A program made the position numbers and the translations under genes. From NCBI GenBank assembly GCA_030268105.1, contig BSDZ01000116.1, forward strand, positions 992,001-1,056,000: a DNA stretch of 64,000 nt, given 5' to 3'. This document shows, piece by piece, positions 10,891 through 22,247 of this stretch (position 1 is its first letter; every line of letters begins with the position of its first letter). The DNA is from Volvox africanus. Lineage: Eukaryota; Chlorophyta; Chlorophyceae; Chlamydomonadales; Volvocaceae. Below the pieces are notes generated by a model. The model was given only the letters and a program-made list of their open reading frames with translations. It was not told the origin of the DNA and did not search any database.

Positions 10891-12397
10891 CGGGCTCCGG
10901 GCACTACACGTGGGAAATACATGCCGCTATTCGTTCTGCCTCTTTCTTTCTAGGCTTCCATGAATTTGATTGCTTTGAAGATGTATGTCAAAAATGTTTT
11001 AATGTGTTTCGCTTCTCGGCGCTTTTTGGCTCGATCGGTACTTTCTTGCAAACGCGGTTTTTGAGTAGTTCGGTAACTTACATATTTGTATAAAAGCTAA
11101 TAAAAAGAGCCTGCGGCAATCCCGGATTCGGCAAGTAGGAGAGCTGTATGGGCCGGATGGTGTTGTATGTTTTAAACCGATGTGGAAGAAGCGGCGGTGT
11201 GAGCGATGGTGGCCCCTACAGATGCTCTACGAACCGGATGCACCTCTTTGGTCTTGAAAGGTAAAAAGGAATTGGGTACTAGTGAACTTTTTACTCCTGG
11301 TTTACACCGTCGTCTAATGTGTTTGAATGAAAAAGCCAATACCACTCCTGGGAGTGGGCGGCCAACTTTATCGGTTTTCCAGCCGTTTGGGGCTCGACTT
11401 CATTGCCCGCTGCTGCTGCACTACATCATCTCTTGCTCCCGAAGGATCTGCGAGATTGGGACTGTAATGCGAACCGAACCAGTAATGCGAGCCGGGTGAA
11501 CCAGCTCTTGCGTGCTGCCGGCAGGGTTTGAAGTTGGGCGGGCAATCTATACCGTACACCCTGATGTTTACTCCCCCACGGAAGAGTTCTTCGGGAGCGT
11601 CAGCATAACATATCGGCTCCGTACTCCTTTCCTTATAAGGACGCTGGGTCCAAACAAAAGTGGAGAAACTTGTAACGAACAAGCCCTGGTCAGGGGCCCC
11701 CAGTATCATAATGCATACCATTCAGTGCAGTGATTTTCGTTTTCGTCATTTATGATCATTTTGATAATCGGGAGGTTGTGTTACCTGCGCCTGCCGTAAA
11801 TTTCAACTATGCCTGCATGTCATAAACAGCAGGTGCATCGCAATGGCGAGTGTCTGCTTGCTAGCCCGCAAAAATCGGAGGCCCGTCTGGTAAGGCGCCA
11901 GGTACTTTTGCCGACATAACATAATTACATAAGGACTCTTTCACTCAGCACTCTGGTGTTAGTTTCACGAGGCCCCAAGCCTCGGGAAATTTCTGTCCAC
12001 GAAATATATTTTAATGTGACCTTGGGTAGCGATAAGCTTTCCGAAAACGCTGGAGGAGTATAATTCCGGCTGCCATGGCTCGCCGACAGGGTCCCATTGT
12101 CCGATACTCCAAATAAAGGCTTGTTAGGAGTTCCAAGGCGTACAAAAGTCACAACATAGAAGCAACTGTCAGATTCCATACTGGCGTAACATATGTACAG
12201 CCTCCGCTTACTTCAAAATAATCCCTTGGACGGCTTACTTGAGCCGCGACCGTTGTCGTACAAGCCCGTTTCCTTTGTGTTGCCCTTTTCTATAAATTCA
12301 TCATTACTAAAAGAATTATTACGGTTTATGTTTGCCTCACGACTATCATTTGCTGGCTAATTCAAAAAGCTTCTCGAGAGGCATCCTTTAAGCAAGT
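10891..12397. other. Intergenic region upstream of UMP1
   Basis: Moderately AT-rich, with no recognised gene. A plus-strand open stretch at 11206-11499 begins with MVAPT as does part of 6170-6190, but I see no domain. The last 200 bases would hold the UMP1 promoter and leader; no clear core element stands out. Confidence 0.4.
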
Positions 12398-12823
12398 ATG
12401 GAAGCAGATGCTACGCTCCCCTTTCAGTCTAGGCATCATGATACTTTGCGTTTGGGATTAGCCTCACTTAAAGAGGATGTCTCCGTTAAGCACCCGGTGG
12501 AGGTGATCCAGCGTGAGCACCGGCAGCGGGCACTGGCCTCGCAGCAACAAATGCTTCGTGATTTGTATGGAGTTTCGGCACCAGCAAAAGCGCAGATCGA
12601 GGCACAAATATTGAGCAAGTTCACGCGCCTGCCTGGCGCTGCTTCGTCATCTCTGCTGGGCCTAGAGTCACTAACGGGCGAGCTCGATGAGTTCAAATAC
12701 GAGTCCTACCTAGGTCTCCCGGACGTTTCGGACTTGCCACCGGTTGACCTGCACTCACAGCAGGAGCTCAAGTGTGGGCTGCTAGGGACAAAGCACGACC
12801 GGATGACGCGCGGCTTGCTTTGA
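12398..12823 (+). CDS. UMP1: Proteasome maturation factor, UMP1/POMP family
   Basis: A single open exon of 141 residues, matching the about 140-residue length of plant UMP1. Family hallmarks in order: HDTLRLGLASLKEDV and the KHPVEVIQ element near residues 16-40; the LYGVSAPAKAQIEAQIL segment in the middle; FTRLPGAASSSLLGLESLTG, the most conserved part of plant homologues, near residues 75-92; and a tail with a YESYLGLPDVSD core and PVDLHSQQELKCGL. UMP1 is a chaperone that binds half-proteasomes, coordinates beta-subunit processing and is degraded as the first substrate of the new 20S particle in cytosol and nucleus. The first in-frame ATG is used and fits the family N-terminus. No intron is present, unusual for this intron-dense genome. 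No stop or frameshift is present, so it may be functional. Confidence 0.92.
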   Translation: MEADATLPFQSRHHDTLRLGLASLKEDVSVKHPVEVIQREHRQRALASQQQMLRDLYGVSAPAKAQIEAQILSKFTRLPGAASSSLLGLESLTGELDEFKYESYLGLPDVSDLPPVDLHSQQELKCGLLGTKHDRMTRGLL

Positions 12824-14589
12824 GGTCTCACGGCGTGGCCTTTCCCATAGGATTTTGCATGTAGCTTTTATAGTACCGTCTTAGGAATAGGTCATGGTCA
12901 GTCCGGGAGTGTTATGTGCGTGTTGTACGGTGCTTAAAGCGTCTCTGCCCTCGGAGTGAATGGCAGCGTGAGGGATACCCGACAAAAGCCTGGGACTCAG
13001 AGAGAGCGTCGGGGTTTGGTATATGGCCATCTATCGATCTCTAGACCCGCGTCATGTCTTGCCTGCACCGGTACGCTTTTTGATTCCATCACAGCCCCTG
13101 CACCCGAGCAAAGGCAGCAGGGCCTGCGCCGTGTCAGGCCGCCTCCCCGTCGTGAACTGCTAGGTTTGGAGACATTCCGTCCTGCAAGCGTTTATCGCTA
13201 TCGCTCATTCATGGGCCTGGCTATAAGTGTCACTGAACTTTTGAAGGAGTCAACTGTTTGTAGTGCGCACATTACTCTGGGTGTCGTTTGGAGTGCAGAA
13301 CCCTGTACAGCGCTGAATGATTTTGCTTTCTCACGGGCTAGTGGCCACTGAGCTTCGGGAGCAAAAACGTGTCAGGAAGGAACCCGCATGGTGTATGTTG
13401 GGTCTACATGATACCGAGAAACCCCTGTAAAGCCAGGTCTGCAGTTCCGGTGCCCTTCCATCCGTCTGTCTGTCTGTCTGTCTATGTAACAATGACGCTG
13501 TGCATGGCTGATTGTTTTGTCGTCATCGCCGTAAGCCGGAAATAAATTGCGTCATTCGCCAGCGCTTCAGGTAACAAACAAAGGATGGATTGGCGCGTTG
13601 CCAGGTTGGCGCTGCCGCAGCTTCCCCGACACCTTCCCTGAAATAATGACACCGCTTGATAAAAGATCCCCCATTAGGAAAAGAGTACACGAATATTGTT
13701 GACATTTTGACACAACCGCATGCGAGTTTCATTATGTAGTTAAGTCCAAATAGTCGCTGCGCAATAGTACGACATATGTTGTGCCCACAGATCTGTTTTA
13801 CCGACCGCACAGTGTGGTTCAATCCCGTTCTCAATCGCTTGCGTTTCAACAGCCGTAGCCTAGCCATTTGTTCCGTATGCATATAGGAACAGTGCTCCGC
13901 CATATTTGTTACTAAACGCGCACACTCCTCATCGCGGCTTGGCTTTCAAAATAAATGTAGGTTTACGGCAAAATAAGTCAATCAAACGACACTTATCTGT
14001 GAAAATCATTTCTGAGTTATCGACTAATGTGATACATTTAACACCCGCACGAGACGAATGAAGAAAGCAGCGAAGGGAGCTCCCGGACTTAATGTAGTCT
14101 ATCAAGTTAACTAGCCTTCCAGTCGCCATACAACAACGTATGAGCCCCCCTGCGCTGTGGTTCGGCCGGTCAGGGCCCCCGGTGTCCTCTGAGGGCAAGT
14201 CGCCAACATCAGTGCAACAACACCTAATGATCCTGTGTAAACTAATTTGTACAAGACATACACATGCAACACGAACAGCAATGCCTGTGCTGCATATAGT
14301 GTTCTGCGACCAATCATGACGGCATCTTACCACACTTGTACGACATAGCGGCAGAACGCAGGCACTTCAAAATGTCAAGGACAACGGTGAGGAAGGCCTT
14401 TCCCCCCTCAAATGAAACCCCACTTGACAGTCAACATACGAAAACAACGTACATGCATACACATACTTACCCTCCGCCCCCCCCTTGTAGCTGTCGTAGC
14501 GCTGTCTCCTTGTGTGCCTGCCACCCCGTCCCCGTCCCCATTCCCGTGCGTCTGTCTGTGTATCCGTCTGTCCGTCCACCCACACCTAG
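12824..14589. other. Interval between UMP1 and the large minus-strand gene (convergent 3' ends)
   Basis: Holds the 3' regions of two convergent genes. A TGTAA motif, the usual volvocine poly(A) signal, occurs at 13426-13430, about 600 bases after the UMP1 stop. A short CTGT repeat lies near 13463-13482. Open frames at 12956-13351, 13523-13903 and 13929-14333 are unrecognised. Confidence 0.45.
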
Positions 14590-16537
14590 TCAGTGGTGCA
14601 GCAGCTGCATCAACATGGTGACCGCCTCCTTGTTGATCTCCGATATCCCACTGCGCTCCTTCGACCCGCTTCCCGTCGCCAGGTCATCATCGCCCCTAAG
14701 CACCTCCCCGGCATCGGCATCGGCATTGGCATCGGCATCGCCTTCATCGTCCGCATCATCATTATCATCTGTATCATCCAACAGCAACAGCACCTCGGGA
14801 TCATCGTCCACTTCACTCGCCCGTCGCGCCATTGCCTCCCGGTCCGCATTCCTTTGCAACCCCAGGTCCTCGTCGCACATGGACGGGATGTAGGGCTCAC
14901 AGAAAAAATGAGACAGCGGCAACACGCGGAAGCGCACCGTATTCAGACATGATAGCGCTGCCTCGGAGGAAGGCGCGGGGGGAGTGAAGGCTACAGCAGC
15001 GGCGAAGGCGGAGGCGGTGGCTGTGGAGCTCTGGCCAGCAACTACAGCCGACGCTAGAGTTGCAGCGCTTGGAGGCATGGATATTGCCGCCGCCACCACA
15101 GGGCCCAGCAGGCCACTCCCCAACTCTTGCTCATCTTTGACCGTTGAGCGAGCAATGTCGGCGTCGACACCACCAGCAGCCTTCGTGGTGCGTTCCGCTT
15201 GTGGCTGAGACGGGGCTGAAGCTGCAGGAGCAGGTAAAGCGGCTTCCCTGGATGCGAACACTGCACATTGTGGCGTGGTCACGATCTGCGTAGGGCCGTT
15301 CGCTGTGATGACCGGAGGCGGCGGCTGGTTTAGCTGCACCTGACGTATGCGGTGCTGGTGTGAGGGGTACCCGCCGGCAACCTCAGCCGCTGTGGCGCCA
15401 GTTGCCGCGACGGCGGAGTTTGTCGCAATTGTGCTCACCGCCGCCACTGTTGCCGCTGCAGTTGTTCTCACCGCCGCCGCTGTTGCCGCCGCCACTTTCG
15501 CTGCTGCTATTGTTGCCGCTGCTGTTGTTCTCACCGCCGCCACTGTTGCCGCCGCCACTGTCGCCGCTGCTGTTCTTGCCGCTGCATCATTGTTCTGTAG
15601 CGAGGGAGGATGCGAGGGATGCTGCGCATCAGGCACATTTCCCTGTGCCCGCTGCTGCTGCGGCAGTTCCAGCAACCGGGCCCTGTCGGTGCCAGGAAGA
15701 GGCGTAGCAGAAATGGCCCCGCCCCTGGCGGCTGAGCTTGATGACGCACTCGCAGCAACTCGCTGCTCTAGCTCCAGCAACAGTTGTCTTACACGCCTTA
15801 GCTCCGCCTCCCCCCCGCTCATATCCACCGTAATACGAGAGTCGGGGATGGTGGGATTTTGTTGGTATGTCGGTGACATCGTTGACGGATCCGGCGAGGG
15901 AGACGTGGTGAGCCCCAAAATTGGTGTCGCCGCCTCCGCCTCCGCCTCCACCTTCACTTTCGGCAACGCTGTCATTTGGGGCCCCTGGAATGCCGTCGCA
16001 GAGGACGTTCCTGCCGCCGCTGCAGCGACCGGCGCCGTCGATGATGCGACCGCGGCGGCCAGCCCCGCATTCCGCAGTTGTGGCTTCAGCCCCGCCTGCG
16101 GCTCGGATACTTCGAAGCGACGCAAGTGCGCAGGGTGCACGTCCTGCACGTGCTGTGGTTGGTGCGGCTGGTCCTGGTCCTGCAACACCTCCAGCAGCGA
16201 ATCCTTCTCCGCGCCTGATGCAACCGGCATCTGCCCCATGGCGACGGCCTGCCCGGATAATAGTCCCGGCTGCTGCTGTTGCTGCTGCTGCTGCTTCTGA
16301 TTGTGGAGCTGTTGTGATGATCCCTCGTCCTCACCCCGACCCGCGTTAAGCCCCACTGGCAAGATGTTTTGCTGCAACGGTGGCAGAAGCACGTTGGCAG
16401 CCGGAGCCGACAAACCGAGAATCGTGGGTAATCTGACCGCCTCCTGCAGCCCCGGGCTCTCCACACACTCCTTCTCCCCCAGTGAGCGTCCCTGATCCCG
16501 CTCCGGAACCAAAGAGCCACGGCTTTGGAGTGCCGGC

Positions 16538-16570
<33 letters not shown>

Positions 16571-18219
16571 TCTATTACCATATTTCCCAGATTGGCGCTA
16601 TTGAGGCCCCGTGTGCGGCCCGGGCCTGACGAGGAGGCCAGCGAGTGCTCACCCGGCCGTCCATGTGACGGAGAGCGGTGATGGGAGGGCAATAAATGCC
16701 CAGAATATGGAAAGGGGTAGTTGTTTTGTTTATTGTGACGGTTATCATCACGATGGTCGGCAGCGGGCTCTAAGCCCCCCTGAGGCGGCGGCGGTGGCGG
16801 CGGCGGCGGCGGCGGCGGCTCTATTACCATATTTCCCAGATTGGCGCTATTGAGGCCCCGTGTGCGACCTGGGCCTGACGAGGAGGCCAGCGAGTGCTCA
16901 CCCGGCCGTCCATGTGACGGAGAGCGGTGATGGGAGGGCAACAAATGCCCAGAATATGGAAAGGGGTAGTTGTTTTGTTTATTGTGACGGTTATCATCAC
17001 GATGGTCGGCAGCGGGCTCTAAGCCCCCCTGAGGCGGCGGCGGTGGCGGCGGCGGCGGCGGCGGCGGCTCTATTACCATATATCCCAGATTGACGCTATT
17101 GAGGCCCCGTGTGCGACCTGGGCCTGATGAGGAGGCCAGCGAATGCTCACCCGGCCGTCCATGTGACGGAGAGCGGTGATGGGGGGGCAACAAATGCCCA
17201 GAATATGGAAAGGGGTAGTTGTTTTGTTTATTGTGACGGTTATCATCACGATGGTCGGCAGCGGGCTCTAAGCCCCGCTGAGGCTCAAGATGACGCAGGG
17301 GGGAATCCTGACCGCCGCGGCCCCGGCGGAGGTCATGAACCTGAGACGATTCCGGGCCCCCGGCCGACTCTGGCGGGCCCCCGGCCTTGTTGGCATTTGC
17401 TGGTAGCGGCCGACCGGTCGAATCTGAGGTTGGCCATTGCTGCTGTCGCTGTCGCTGTCGCTGTTGCTGTAGGGCTTGCGGTTGCTGCATCATCTCTCTG
17501 GCTGATACTGAATTGAGGGCAGTACGGGTGGCTGCTGCAGCGGCAGCGGGATCACCAAAACCGTCGCCCCCGACAGCATCAGCGCCAACACCAGCTGCAA
17601 CTGCATTGCTGTGTCTCCTCGCCCGCTGTCGATGTCGCGCATGAGAGAGGGGGGCATACCCGGTGTTTGGCTGACGGTATGGCGGCTTCGGCGTGCCAAT
17701 AATACTACGGCATTGGGGATCCGCAGTACTGTCGCCGCTGCCGCCGACAATGTCGTTAGAAAGGCGCTTGGCGGCGGCGGCAACGGCAGCGGCGGCGCCT
17801 GTGCCCACCCGTTGCGCCGCGCTACCGGCGGCGGTGACAGCTCCGCCACCGCATTTCAAGCCCTCATTCGCCTGATGAGCCGTACCATGTGGCTGCTGCG
17901 GCGGCTCGCCTCCCAAATCTGCCCAGGTCGAAGGAAGGTCTTCCGGGACAGAACGGACGCCGCCGTTGCACTCGGCACCGTCCGACTCGCAGACTTGCGC
18001 CTGATTGGCGGGTGCATCAGTACCCTGCTTCCTGTCCCGCTGACCGCCACCTTCGCAGCCGCCCCCGGGATGGTGTCCATCCCGGGTAGAGTCAGGTAGG
18101 GGCTCCTCAAAGCCCCACGTGAGCGGTGGCTGTGCCTCTTCAGGGAATATGTCGTACGGAGCCTTGGCGCGCGTGCGCATGGGCTTTTTCGTGCGGAGCG
18201 ACTCCTCTAAGCAGGCGAG
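14590..18219 (-). CDS. Large low-complexity protein with three 83-residue repeats (3' exon)
   Basis: One minus-strand exon stays open for 1,209 codons. The 1,196-codon part starts at an ATG at 18180, but the same frame continues upstream for 13 codons (LACLEESLRTKKP) to a good acceptor ending CCGCAG, so this is probably the last exon of a longer gene. In order: basic start (MRTRAKAPYDIF); residues about 300-550 with three near-identical 83-residue repeats, each ending in about twelve prolines; a polyglutamine run near residue 635; long Ala/Thr/Val repeats near 900; and a compact C-terminal part (RFRVLPLSHFFCEPYIPSM) followed by an acidic Asp-rich stretch. It ends EAVTMLMQLLHH. No catalytic domain is visible. 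The mix of poly-Q, poly-P and acidic segments resembles transcriptional or chromatin regulators, but function is unknown. Five-prime exons right of 18230 were not identified. Confidence 0.7.
16533..17285 (-). repeat. Three tandem 249-bp coding repeats
   Basis: Three consecutive units with an exact 249-base period, differing at only a few positions. Each unit encodes 83 residues: GLEPAADHRDDNRHNKQ, a PFPYSGHLLP motif, HRSPSHGRPGEHSLASSSG, an RTRGLNS motif, then a polyproline run written as a GCC/GGC triplet tract. Period divisible by three keeps the frame open. High similarity implies recent expansion or gene conversion. Confidence 0.93.
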
Positions 18220-20514
18220 CTGCGGAAATGAGGGGAAAAGGGGAGGGGATTGAGGGGGAGGAAGACGAATGACACGAACCAGCTGGTGCTACTGGTACTG
18301 AAGGAACGAGGACTAGCTAACCGACCAAGCACTAACCGCTAACCACATCCTGCTGTACGGAGCCCTGCCAGGCTGCCAGTGCTGTTCCATGCTGACTGTG
18401 AGAGGAACGCCATAATGCGTTTTCTTGTCCTAAGGCTTCATTGTTCGTTTTCCACTGTTCTGGAGCTATCCACATTTGCGACATTGCGTATGTGGTTAAT
18501 CAATCGATCGATCGATTGATCGATGGAACATTCTGACTGTTGGACTTCCTGCATCTCCGCAGAACTCTCTGGGTCACTGGCCTTAAACATCATTGCTGGA
18601 TTGCGATGGCCATCCATGTAGCCCCTGCTGTAGGGTGTTCCCTTTTGACAACCTTCGGCACTCTCGCGTCCCAATCCCACTTCCCACCCACCGCCTCTGC
18701 ATGTTCAGCCAGCACTGCATTCGCGATGGTTCCGTCACCAGTCTCCAGGCATGTCACCGGCAAAGAACCAAGCAGCTCGCCTCTGGGTGGGTGCGTGTTT
18801 TGTGGTGGTGGGGAGAGGGGGCCGTGGTGGTGGAGAGTTACGAATGAGCGATGCGATGAAAGGGATGAAGCCAGGGACGCGGTATGCGGGACACGAGGGA
18901 ATGAGGGTAAGGATAAGAAAATACCAAACGGGCAACTGAGGGCCACAGCTGTAAATGAACCAACAACCAGGTTGCGAGTCTTGGGACGCGAGAGTGTCTG
19001 TGTCAGTCTCGGAGTGCACGCGGCGAAATTAAATTACGTGCCACCCTAGGGTTTTGGAGGTTTTGGAGGTCTCCTGTGACATCTGGCTGCTATGCTGGCA
19101 TACACAAGCGCTTTTCCCTGCCTGCCCCCAACTACATGGCCTGGCTTCACCACCCACCCACCCGACCCAACCCAACTCAACCCTACCCAATCCAGCTAGC
19201 CAGCTGAAGAACTCCTGTCAGTGTACGACAAAGCATAGACGACCCAAACGGATTCACCTAAAATATGTGGCCGCAGCGCCAGCAGCGGCAGCGGCAGCAG
19301 TGGCAGCAGCGGCCGGTGGTAGTGCCAGGAAGGGTACATGCGACGATAGGACATATAGCGGAAACACACATAAATATCAATATAAATATATATACATGTA
19401 TATATTTTTTTTGTAAATGAATCTTACTGGTGATTGACGTGGATAAGAGCTAACGCGGAAAAGCAGACATCGCAAGGAGTTTCAACAAAACGGAATATAA
19501 TTATGGAAAGAAACCGTTAGTGACCAGGACCCCTACGAAGTATCGTATTAATTTAAGGCAAATGAAGTGAGATAGCAGCGTGGGGACGCGCGAAACGGCG
19601 ATCCATGCAAGCAAAAATGGAATCTCGTCCGCGCCTCACCAACGTCAATCATCATGCATTTTGCATCATATACTCCGTGAGTATATTATGGTTGATTTCA
19701 CATGTTTTAAGGTCACGTCACATTGCTTGTGGATATCCAGACGTCTCACGGTCGAAAAGTACCAGTTAGGGCAAAAGCTATAATTAATTTTTCAAGAAGC
19801 ACTGAGCTTAGCGGAACGCAGACATCTGGTCTGGTCTTGCCGGGCCCGATCATGCTAAACCAGTCGTCCAAAGTTGTTTAACAGGTACTAGCCAGCCACT
19901 TGCTCCGAAACCAACTGAATAAATATAACTAGATGACACTTTTCCAAGCTTCTAATTAAATTTGTTTCTACTGAATAAAGACAATTTTTTACACGTATCC
20001 CAAAGAAAGTTAAAATCAAAGTGGCTCGTTGAGAGGACAAAAAGGGTTATTAATCCATAAGATGCAATGACAGCTCAACCTTGAGCAACAAATTGGTATT
20101 CGACTGAATTAGGATAAGAAGTCTTTTTAAAGTCTTGCGTCAACCAAAAACGACTTAAGACATAATAATAATTTGCATGAATTTAGTAAATAGGAAATGT
20201 AAAGGGAAAAAATTGCAGGAGACTAAGCGCAAAGCGACAGAATATTACGTCGCGGTTACAACAAAGCTTCACTGAGTGCATGAACATCTTCCGAATGGGC
20301 CGTTGCTTAATCGCTTTTGGAAATAACAAAGTACAGACATCGCTGAGAAATTAGTTGATTGCTCCACTAGCTCAAACCGTCCTACAGCGTACGAAGTTCC
20401 TAGCCCCGCACACGGAAGGTAGGAATATTCCTACCCTAGCTAGGACCTATAAGCTGTACAGAACGACTATGACACAATCTAAATCCATGTGATTTACAAT
20501 GAAAAAATGAAAGG
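18220..20514. other. Upstream region of the large minus-strand gene; otherwise no genes
   Basis: Should contain 5' exon(s) of the gene at 14590-18219. Two overlapping minus-strand frames at 18438-18680 and 18590-18946 are candidates, but their splice sites do not resolve. An ATCGATCG palindromic repeat lies at 18499-18524 and a GCAGCG tract near 19270-19310. After about 19350 the DNA becomes clearly AT-rich. Confidence 0.45.
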
Positions 20515-20570
20515 TTTTAGGTCTTCTTAGGGTTTAAGGGTTTTAGGTCTCAGGGTTTTAGACCTAGACA
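20515..20570 (+). repeat. TTTTAGGG-like interstitial repeat
   Basis: Clustered GGTTTTAGG, TTAGGGTTTAAGGG and CAGGGTTTTAGA units resemble the TTTTAGGG telomere repeat of Chlamydomonas-type algae. Similar short clusters occur near 27145-27185, 34742-34795 and 57345-57375. Confidence 0.5.
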
Positions 20571-21385
20571 AATGAAAGCCATAGATTTCAGGTATCAAAA
20601 ACAAACAAGCTTTTATAGTGAGGTCTATTGCGAGTGTAACAGGCTTCTGAAGTTTGTTGTGCAGCAGTTGTGTGTTAGCTACTGGGTTCAAGGCCTGAAG
20701 GAAAAATGTCATGGCCCTTGGAACATCCGTTGGCCGATTGTCCTTTTTATTTTCTGTCTTTCATCAAAAACATTATCGTTGTCCAATACGTCAATTTTGG
20801 GTAATATTTCCGGATTGGCCACAGTTTGTGACATACACGCACTATTTATAACCCTGATTATCAAAAGAATAAAACTCATGAAGGTCCTGCGAAATCATGT
20901 GAACCAGCAGGTGCTGCTGCTGCTGCTGACAGTATATGTAAGTCATGTGCACTATAACTTTAGTTCCTTACATGGGTATACCCATTTGACTACCATCATT
21001 TCTGGAGACCTGTTGTACATATAATACCGGACTTACTTAGCATCTTGCTTAGTAAGCTCCTTTACTAAATACGCGACTATGCATAAGCATAGTGGCAATG
21101 GATTGCATGCTTTAATGTAACCGTGACTCTGTCAATGGTAGACTCTCCTGAGTCTGATCACACCAATTGATCGTATGCATTTCCTTACTGCATGTCCATG
21201 TATTCTCCTCCTTAGAGACTCCAGCTTGTTGTCATAACTTGTTATATCAGCAGCAACTATTTTATTGAAAATGAACGTATTGCTGTCAATGACTTGGAAG
21301 TTCTATTATTCTTTTAATGTCTGCAAAATTGATATTGTTAACTACTAGATACTAGGCATAGGGGGCCTATGCCCTGAGTCCCTAT

Positions 21386-21482
21386 ACAACAGGTTGAGGG
21401 TGCCCCGAAACACCGGGGAAGGTAGGGACTGCCAGGTTAGTGGCCACGGGTGATGTACCCCCCTATCCTACACACAACAGGT
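21386..21482 (+). mobile_element. Short 3'-coterminal insertion (family R4), copy 2
   Basis: A 79-base insert (21395-21473) starts TGAGGGTGCCCCGAAACACC and ends CCCCCTATCCTACAC. It is flanked by ACAACAGGT on both sides (21386-21394 and 21474-21482). Its right part is the same sequence as the insert at 8973-9021. Confidence 0.82.
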
Positions 21483-22201
21483 AGTACAGATTGATACAAC
21501 ACGACCAAACTGTCAGACCCAGCCTCGCATGGCTGCCCAAGTTGCAAGCACCCTAGAGCATGTGTGTGTGTGTGTGTGGCGATGCTTTAAATGCTGATGC
21601 TGATACCTGAAATTCAGACACAACTGGCAGAAGCACTCCAGTGGGAATTAATATCTGCAGGCAGTTAAGGCTCAAGTTTGCCCCATACAATGCCAAGTGC
21701 TTATTATATATTTACTAGAACTCTCTGAGATATTAGGAATTGAATTAAATCATTACTGAGGCCGACCTGGCATTCTGATGAAGGCTATGGAGGCCGAGCT
21801 TCAATGCTTTACTCAGTGGATAGGTTGTGCTTTACCATACTCACATATAGATGGAAGCACAAAGCTTGTGCTTGAGGGAAGTTATTGCGACTTGGCCTCA
21901 GTAACGGCTCACCTGTTGTTTTTGAATACACAAATATCATTAGGCCTGTTATAGCAGACCGTAGTTATGGGAATCTATGCCACACATTTCCTACAATAGG
22001 AATCCTGAATTGCTTGTTTCTGCAATACGATGAGATCAGGCTAAGACCAATGAAAGATTAGTTGTTGAATCAGGAAGTTTATATAAGGTAGTTATAGTCA
22101 TGTGGCAAATAAAATGTGGCATAGGATATACATGGTGTTCAAGTGGCTTAATGATGAAACTGACCTCTCACATGAAGAGCGTGACTTCATTTTCTATTAA
22201 A

Positions 22202-22247
22202 CTGTAGTAGTTGAGAGCCGCAAAGGCCTTTGGAGATGCTGACCAGG
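22202..22247 (+). mobile_element. Fragment of foldback MITE family R2
   Basis: Begins CTGTAGTAGTTGAGAGCCGC and continues through AAAGGCC and GAGATGCTGA, matching one terminal inverted repeat of the complete element at 62915-63043. The other arm is not present here. Confidence 0.6.

Noticed and set aside
15347..16300. A 317-codon plus-strand open frame opposite the large minus-strand exon
   Set aside because: It is the antisense shadow of GC-rich triplet repeats (Ala/Gln/Pro codons) in the 14590-18219 gene and has no independent coding signal.
18438..18946. Minus-strand frames as the upstream exon of the large low-complexity gene
   Set aside because: Two frames compete over the same bases and neither has a convincing acceptor and donor pair in phase with 18219.
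20572..21024. 150-codon plus-strand frame with hydrophobic stretches
   Set aside because: AT-rich DNA readily yields such frames. There are no family motifs, no splice context and no conserved neighbours.
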